Below are positions 17,567 to 20,818 of a stretch of 20,818 bases of DNA, piece after piece. Source of the stretch: Isoetes engelmannii (lineage: Eukaryota > Streptophyta > Lycopodiopsida > Isoetales > Isoetaceae); NCBI GenBank assembly GCA_011763485.2, contig JAANSK020276824.1, positions 1 to 20,818 on the forward strand, written 5' to 3'. The notes under the pieces were generated by a model that saw only the letters and a program-made list of their open reading frames with translations, ran no database searches and was not told the origin of the DNA. The position numbers were made by a program, and so were the translations under genes. Each line of letters begins with the position of its first letter. The stretch's first letter is position 1.

Positions 17567-18032
17567 ATCCAAGCAGCGTATTTGTGGTATGTTGAGCATG
17601 CTCCTGATTGGGGTCCTGATGGTGGCCTTTATCTAATTATTGATGATGATGAGTATGGTGATGTCAATAATGCAGCAATGAAGGCTACAGATGTACCGAG
17701 TAGATGTCACGGAGATCTATGCCTTGCAAGCTACTATGGAAGGTTGGCGAAGGGATATGATCATGGTTAGTGAGAGGAAGAATATGAGAAACCCTGCCAT
17801 TGTTCGTAAAATTGGGCATTTTGACAATGGTATTGATGCTCGTGGGCTGGAGACTTATCCTGAACTCATTCCGTTGTTGCCAGAGAGTCATCTAATGAAT
17901 CTTGGTTATGCCACAAGGTATCCAAGTTTTGGTATGTCTTGCTCTTTTGCCATCCAGGTTGTCGCACAAATGGAATTGTGGACAGAACGAAACTCTTGCA
18001 AGCACAAGGAGGAGGTGAGTGTTTTACCAAAG
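17567..18032 (+). pseudogene. Captured S-adenosylhomocysteine hydrolase (SAHH) fragment with internal deletions
   Basis: Colinear blocks of plant SAHH appear. LWYVEHAPDWGPDGG and LIIDD match the substrate-domain segment around DWGPxGGPDLIVDD. YGDVNNAAMKA corresponds to the NAD-binding GYGDVGKGCAAAMK. After a frame change come VTEIYALQATMEG, DMIMVSERKNMRNPAIV, KIGHFDNGID and GLETYP, then MNLGYATRYPSFGMSCSF and VVAQMELWTE, ending VLPK. SAHH hydrolyses S-adenosylhomocysteine to adenosine and homocysteine, sustaining methylation. Here the segments between blocks are missing: roughly 90 residues after LIIDD, about 20-30 after ATMEG, about 20 after LETYP. The glycine-rich NAD motif is damaged, and the C-terminal tail is replaced by unrelated sequence. 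Nonfunctional as an enzyme. Confidence 0.85.
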
Positions 18033-19017
18033 TACTGTTGTGACCTTGTCTTTTGGAGATCTGGTAAGCCCATGGATATGGCCCCTGCTATGCATTTATC
18101 TGACGAGGCTAATGCAGTGATGGATATATCTAGACAATTGATTAAAAGGTATAAATATTTTAAATATACGAAAGGAAGGCTTTGACAAAGGATACTCTTT
18201 GCAGATGCAATGTTAAGAGATTGCCTCTGTGTCAATGTGATAAATCATGGTGCATGCTTACGAAAAGTAGAGATTGACCTAATGTGATAAATCATGGTGC
18301 ATGCTTATGAAAAGTAGAGATTGACCTGAAGGAGCTTGTTTGGGTTGCCGACACGATGGTCAATAGATTACCTTCTGCTAAAACAATGCAGTTTATGGGA
18401 GAAATGGGTCGTCCAATGATGGATCAGTTGGGTACAATTGGCTGCGGCAGTAAATGGCAATGCATGAGGGCAGCACCAGATCAAATGATCTCTTCACGGA
18501 GCAAGCTTCTTATACTTGCAGTGTTGCTGGGGAATCGAGGAAATAGAATAAATTTATATGCAGATTTTCATGTCAAAACTTTTGCACAGGACAATGCAAT
18601 AAAGAAAAGATCTATAAAGCTTGGTCATGATAGAACCAAAGATGTTGGAGTAGATGTTACCTTTTGGATTATTGAAGAAGCATTTGAACTGCTGTCAAAT
18701 AAGGTAAGAGGGCACTGCATGTTATGAAGAGAGTTATTTTGTTGGCCGCATATTCCAATTGTACGATAAAGCTCCATGGCCTCATGATGTATAAACAGTG
18801 TAAGCTATGCTGCATTTTATGGCAGCTTGGTCTTGTAGCAAGAGATGGATTTGTAGCAAGAGTCACTGGTGTTGTACATGATGCATATAATCGTAACACA
18901 CAAGTGAGTACATATGCCACATATTTCGGTGCAAAATTCGCTCATGAGATGAATAAATTGAGGCAGGCAAAGACAGTGAGAACATTACAGCTGATTCATC
19001 ATGACAGGGGGAGATAT
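18033..19017 (+). other. Unidentified reading frames in LTR element, possibly further captured sequence
   Basis: After the SAHH block ends at VLPK, the frame continues to 18185 with unrelated sequence (HLSDEANAVMDISRQLIKR). Further protein-like stretches are at 18356-18727 (VADTMVNRLPSAKTMQFMGE, FWIIEEAFELLSNKVR) and 18724-19026 (GLVARDGFVARVTGVVHDAY). None matches retroelement proteins or a family I recognise. They may be pieces of other host genes or decayed element sequence. Confidence 0.4.
18234..18327 (+). repeat. 47-bp perfect-register tandem duplication
   Basis: The sequence starting AATGTGATAAATCATGG at 18234-18280 is repeated at 18281-18327 with one C/T difference. Period 47 breaks the reading frame. 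Confidence 0.93.
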
Positions 19018-19330
19018 AACATGTAATGATGAATCATCAAGCCGGATAGTGCTGGATAGTGCTGAAGGTTATCATAAAGGGGGAGTTTCTGCAAATTCAA
19101 GCCGGATAGTTAGTCGGATATGCCGGATAGTGCTGAAGGGTAGAACATGTAATGATGAACCATCAAGCCGGATAATGTTGGATAGTGTTGAAGGTTAGCA
19201 TAAAGGGAGAGTTTCTGTAGATTTATTGAAAGCTAAGGAGTTCCAATCGGATAGGCTAAGGGGGAGTCCGCAGTTGGTGATGGTAATGTTTTGTCAGGTT
19301 GCTGATGGGGTGCTTTAGTGTAAAGGGGAG
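19005..19330 (+). repeat. 126-bp duplication and serial polypurine tracts
   Basis: AACATGTAATGATGAAYCATC followed by AAGCCGGATA occurs at 19018 and 19144 (offset 126), with extra GCCGGATAGT copies between. Purine runs resembling the element's own polypurine tract occur at 19005-19013, 19076-19085, 19202-19212, 19258-19266 and 19322-19330. Confidence 0.8.
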
Positions 19331-19447
19331 CTTCATTTAGATAGGCTGAGGAAGAGTTCTGAGTTGTTGATAGTATCGTTTGTGTCTGTTAAGTCTTGTC
19401 ACTGATGAGATTTTTTTAATCTGTTTAGCTCTGTAACGTATGTCACA

Positions 19448-19459
19448 CTTGAGGGGGAG
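19448..19459 (+). promoter_or_regulatory. Polypurine tract (plus-strand priming site)
   Basis: CTTGAGGGGGAG lies directly before the 3' LTR start, the position and composition expected of an LTR-retroelement PPT. Confidence 0.85.
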
Positions 19460-19667
19460 TATTGGAAATCGATATCCTCTTGTTTACAACAAGTAGTGAC
19501 ATGTGTTATGCTATCGTGTTAGGTAAATTAACACTTGGCCCTTGATTAGATGAACTTGCTCCTATGTTTAAGGATGGCAGGTCACCGAGCTAGTGTTACA
19601 TAAGATTGTATCTTCTCTTTCAGATAATTTACGCTTCCATGTGTTCTGGATTTCTCTAATGTCAATA
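19460..19667 (+). repeat. 3' LTR (208 bp)
   Basis: Same termini as the 5' LTR (TATTGG...GTCAATA). It differs by an extra CAA in the TTTACAACAAG stretch and four transitions, about 2% substitution divergence. Confidence 0.93.
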
Positions 19668-19672
19668 TTCCA
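19668..19672. repeat. Target-site duplication, right copy (TTCCA)
   Basis: Identical to the 5 bp preceding the 5' LTR. Confidence 0.85.
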
Positions 19673-20047
19673 TAGTGGTTCCTTTGTTGAGGGTCCAGAG
19701 CCCTTGCTAGAACAGTCATGGCACTTTGGCCGTTGGTGGTGGGAATTTATTAGGGTGGTTTCCCATGAGCACAAAACCTCAAGGTTTTCTTGAGGTGAGA
19801 CTGAGACAGCCCTGCCAGAGTTTCCCACGAAATAGTGACATGGATCGACAGGGTTTGGAGATGAGTTTCAAGACTTCATATGCTATTTCTTACCACCCAG
19901 GTTTTCAACCTCCTTTCTTCATCTGTGCAATTGCTGGTTTGATCTCTTTGTAATTGGAGTTCGTTGTTGGTCACTTTCGTCCAAAAGAGCAAGGATCAGA
20001 TTTAGATGTCCATGGGAATGTAGCTTGTTTGGGTTGAAGTCGACCCA
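19673..20047. other. Flank of LTR element, no recognisable gene
   Basis: Continuation of the pre-insertion sequence at 14244-15164. Short frames on both strands show no family motif. Excising the element and one TSD copy extends a minus-strand frame from 19828 across the junction by about 20 codons, which is too little to call a gene. Confidence 0.4.
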
Positions 20048-20199
20048 TTTTTCATTTCGCATATACCTTGATTTTTCCTTGATTATTGCAAATAATATGT
20101 ACCACACTAGCTTATTAACAATAGGTCACTTGACATCGTCATTGTGTCTTCATTTATCATTTTTCCCACTTTGTCTTATGGCTCACTTCATTGCGTTCC
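20048..20199 (+). repeat. Direct repeat, copy 1 (offset 619-620 bp)
   Basis: TTTTTCATTTC, CATATACCTT, GATTATTGCAAAT, ATGTACCACACTAGC and the sequence onward to TTCATTGCGTTCC recur nearly unchanged at 20668-20818. It may be a tandem satellite unit or element terminal repeat. Confidence 0.85.
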
Positions 20200-20562
20200 A
20201 TGTCGGCCTTGGTCCTCTTGACCTGTATCAAGTCTCCTTTAGTTTCTTTAGTTCCTTGCCTAGCTCATTTCGCTTGATCTTGACTACTCTCTTAAGGTGT
20301 ATGTTGTTGAGCTCTAGTTTTGCTGCAACCTTACCATTGTTTATATTGATCATAAGATATCATGGATAACTTTTTTTTTATAGGACCTTCATATTTTTAT
20401 ATTCCTATATGTGATCATCCCTGGAGGTTCTACATTTTAAGTCTTAGATTGATCATTTCACATTTTTATTGCATTTGGCAAGCTATTGGGTTATTACGAC
20501 ATGGGTTACCATTTGGCCTTATCGGCAAATTGATGTAACATTGGTTGGTATGCGTTGCCCTT

Positions 20563-20680
20563 CAAGCATTGGTGGCTTGCTTTCCTAACGATATGTTACT
20601 GTGTTTTTCATTTTCACTTCCAACATTGGTGGATTAGTTTTCCCAACGATATGTTACTAGTTTTTCATTTTTCATTTCAC
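20563..20680 (+). repeat. 57-bp imperfect tandem pair
   Basis: CATTGGTGG...TTTCC(T/C)AACGATATGTTACT occurs at about 20567 and 20624, leading directly into copy 2 of the larger repeat. Confidence 0.75.
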
Positions 20681-20818
20681 ATATACCTTACTTTTTTCCA
20701 TGATTATTGCAAATCATATGTACCACACTAGCTTATTAACAAGGTCACTTGACATCGTCATTGTGTCTTCATTTGTCATTTTTCCCACTTTGTCTTATGG
20801 CTCACTTCATTGCATTCC
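20668..20818 (+). repeat. Direct repeat, copy 2, cut by the window end
   Basis: Matches 20048-20199 over about 150 bp with a few substitutions and a 2-bp indel (AACAATAGGTC versus AACAAGGTC). It runs to the last base of the window. Confidence 0.85.

Larger units (their letters stand above)
15165..19667 (+). mobile_element. Non-autonomous copia-like LTR retrotransposon carrying host gene fragments
   Basis: Two near-identical LTRs (205 and 208 bp) flank 4,090 bp. A 5-bp target-site duplication TTCCA lies at 15160-15164 and 19668-19672. A primer-binding site complementary to initiator tRNA-Met (TGGTATCTGAGC) starts directly after the 5' LTR, and a polypurine tract (GAGGGGGAG) abuts the 3' LTR. 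The element is therefore structurally complete and lies on the plus strand. No gag zinc knuckle, protease, integrase or RT motif was recognised in any frame. Instead the interior holds nested tandem repeats, a LEA-like fragment, an S-adenosylhomocysteine hydrolase fragment and unidentified reading frames, all in sense orientation. Mobility would depend on proteins from a related autonomous element. PBS and PPT style suggest copia; this is inferred. Confidence 0.9.

Overview
The window looks like nuclear DNA of a seedless vascular plant, most likely a fern. The main evidence is an intact, intronless 865-residue PLS-class pentatricopeptide repeat (PPR) protein. Its C-terminal deaminase-like domain has a KPA motif where flowering plants have the PG box; that DYW:KP class is known from ferns, lycophytes and hornworts. 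The rest is AT-rich, repeat-dense intergenic DNA with decayed retroelements, a receptor-kinase pseudogene and GT-AG-like introns, as in a large plant genome. There is no sign of operons, ribosome binding sites or CRISPR. The species is an inference.

Layout, left to right. 85-2326 (minus): remnant of an L1-like non-LTR retrotransposon, with ORF1, apurinic-type endonuclease and a reverse transcriptase fragment broken by stops and frameshifts. 3442-3646: a structured retroelement 3' end with an (ATTCT)15 tail; a second, 5'-truncated copy lies at 10131-10243. 3822-5895: a belt of tandem repeats (57 bp, an A/T-rich minisatellite, 81-83 bp, and a strict 10-bp CATGCATGCC array), with one unidentified antisense reading frame at 4710-5087. 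6418-7573: a nearly loopless 166-bp palindrome followed by a possible terminal-inverted-repeat element. 8068-9858: pseudogene of a receptor-like kinase lacking its catalytic residues. 11646-14243: the PPR gene, the only intact recognisable protein gene. 15165-19667: an LTR retrotransposon with target-site duplications, primer-binding site and polypurine tract, but no recognisable gag or pol. 20048-20818: a direct repeat with a 619-620 bp offset that runs off the window.

The two most interesting items are the PPR protein and the LTR element. The PPR protein is a candidate organellar RNA-editing factor of the type linked to U-to-C editing. The LTR element appears non-autonomous and carries, in sense orientation, fragments resembling a LEA-type stress protein and S-adenosylhomocysteine hydrolase, which suggests host-transcript capture by a copia-like element. 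Nothing links the genes functionally; they are neighbours in a repeat-rich region.
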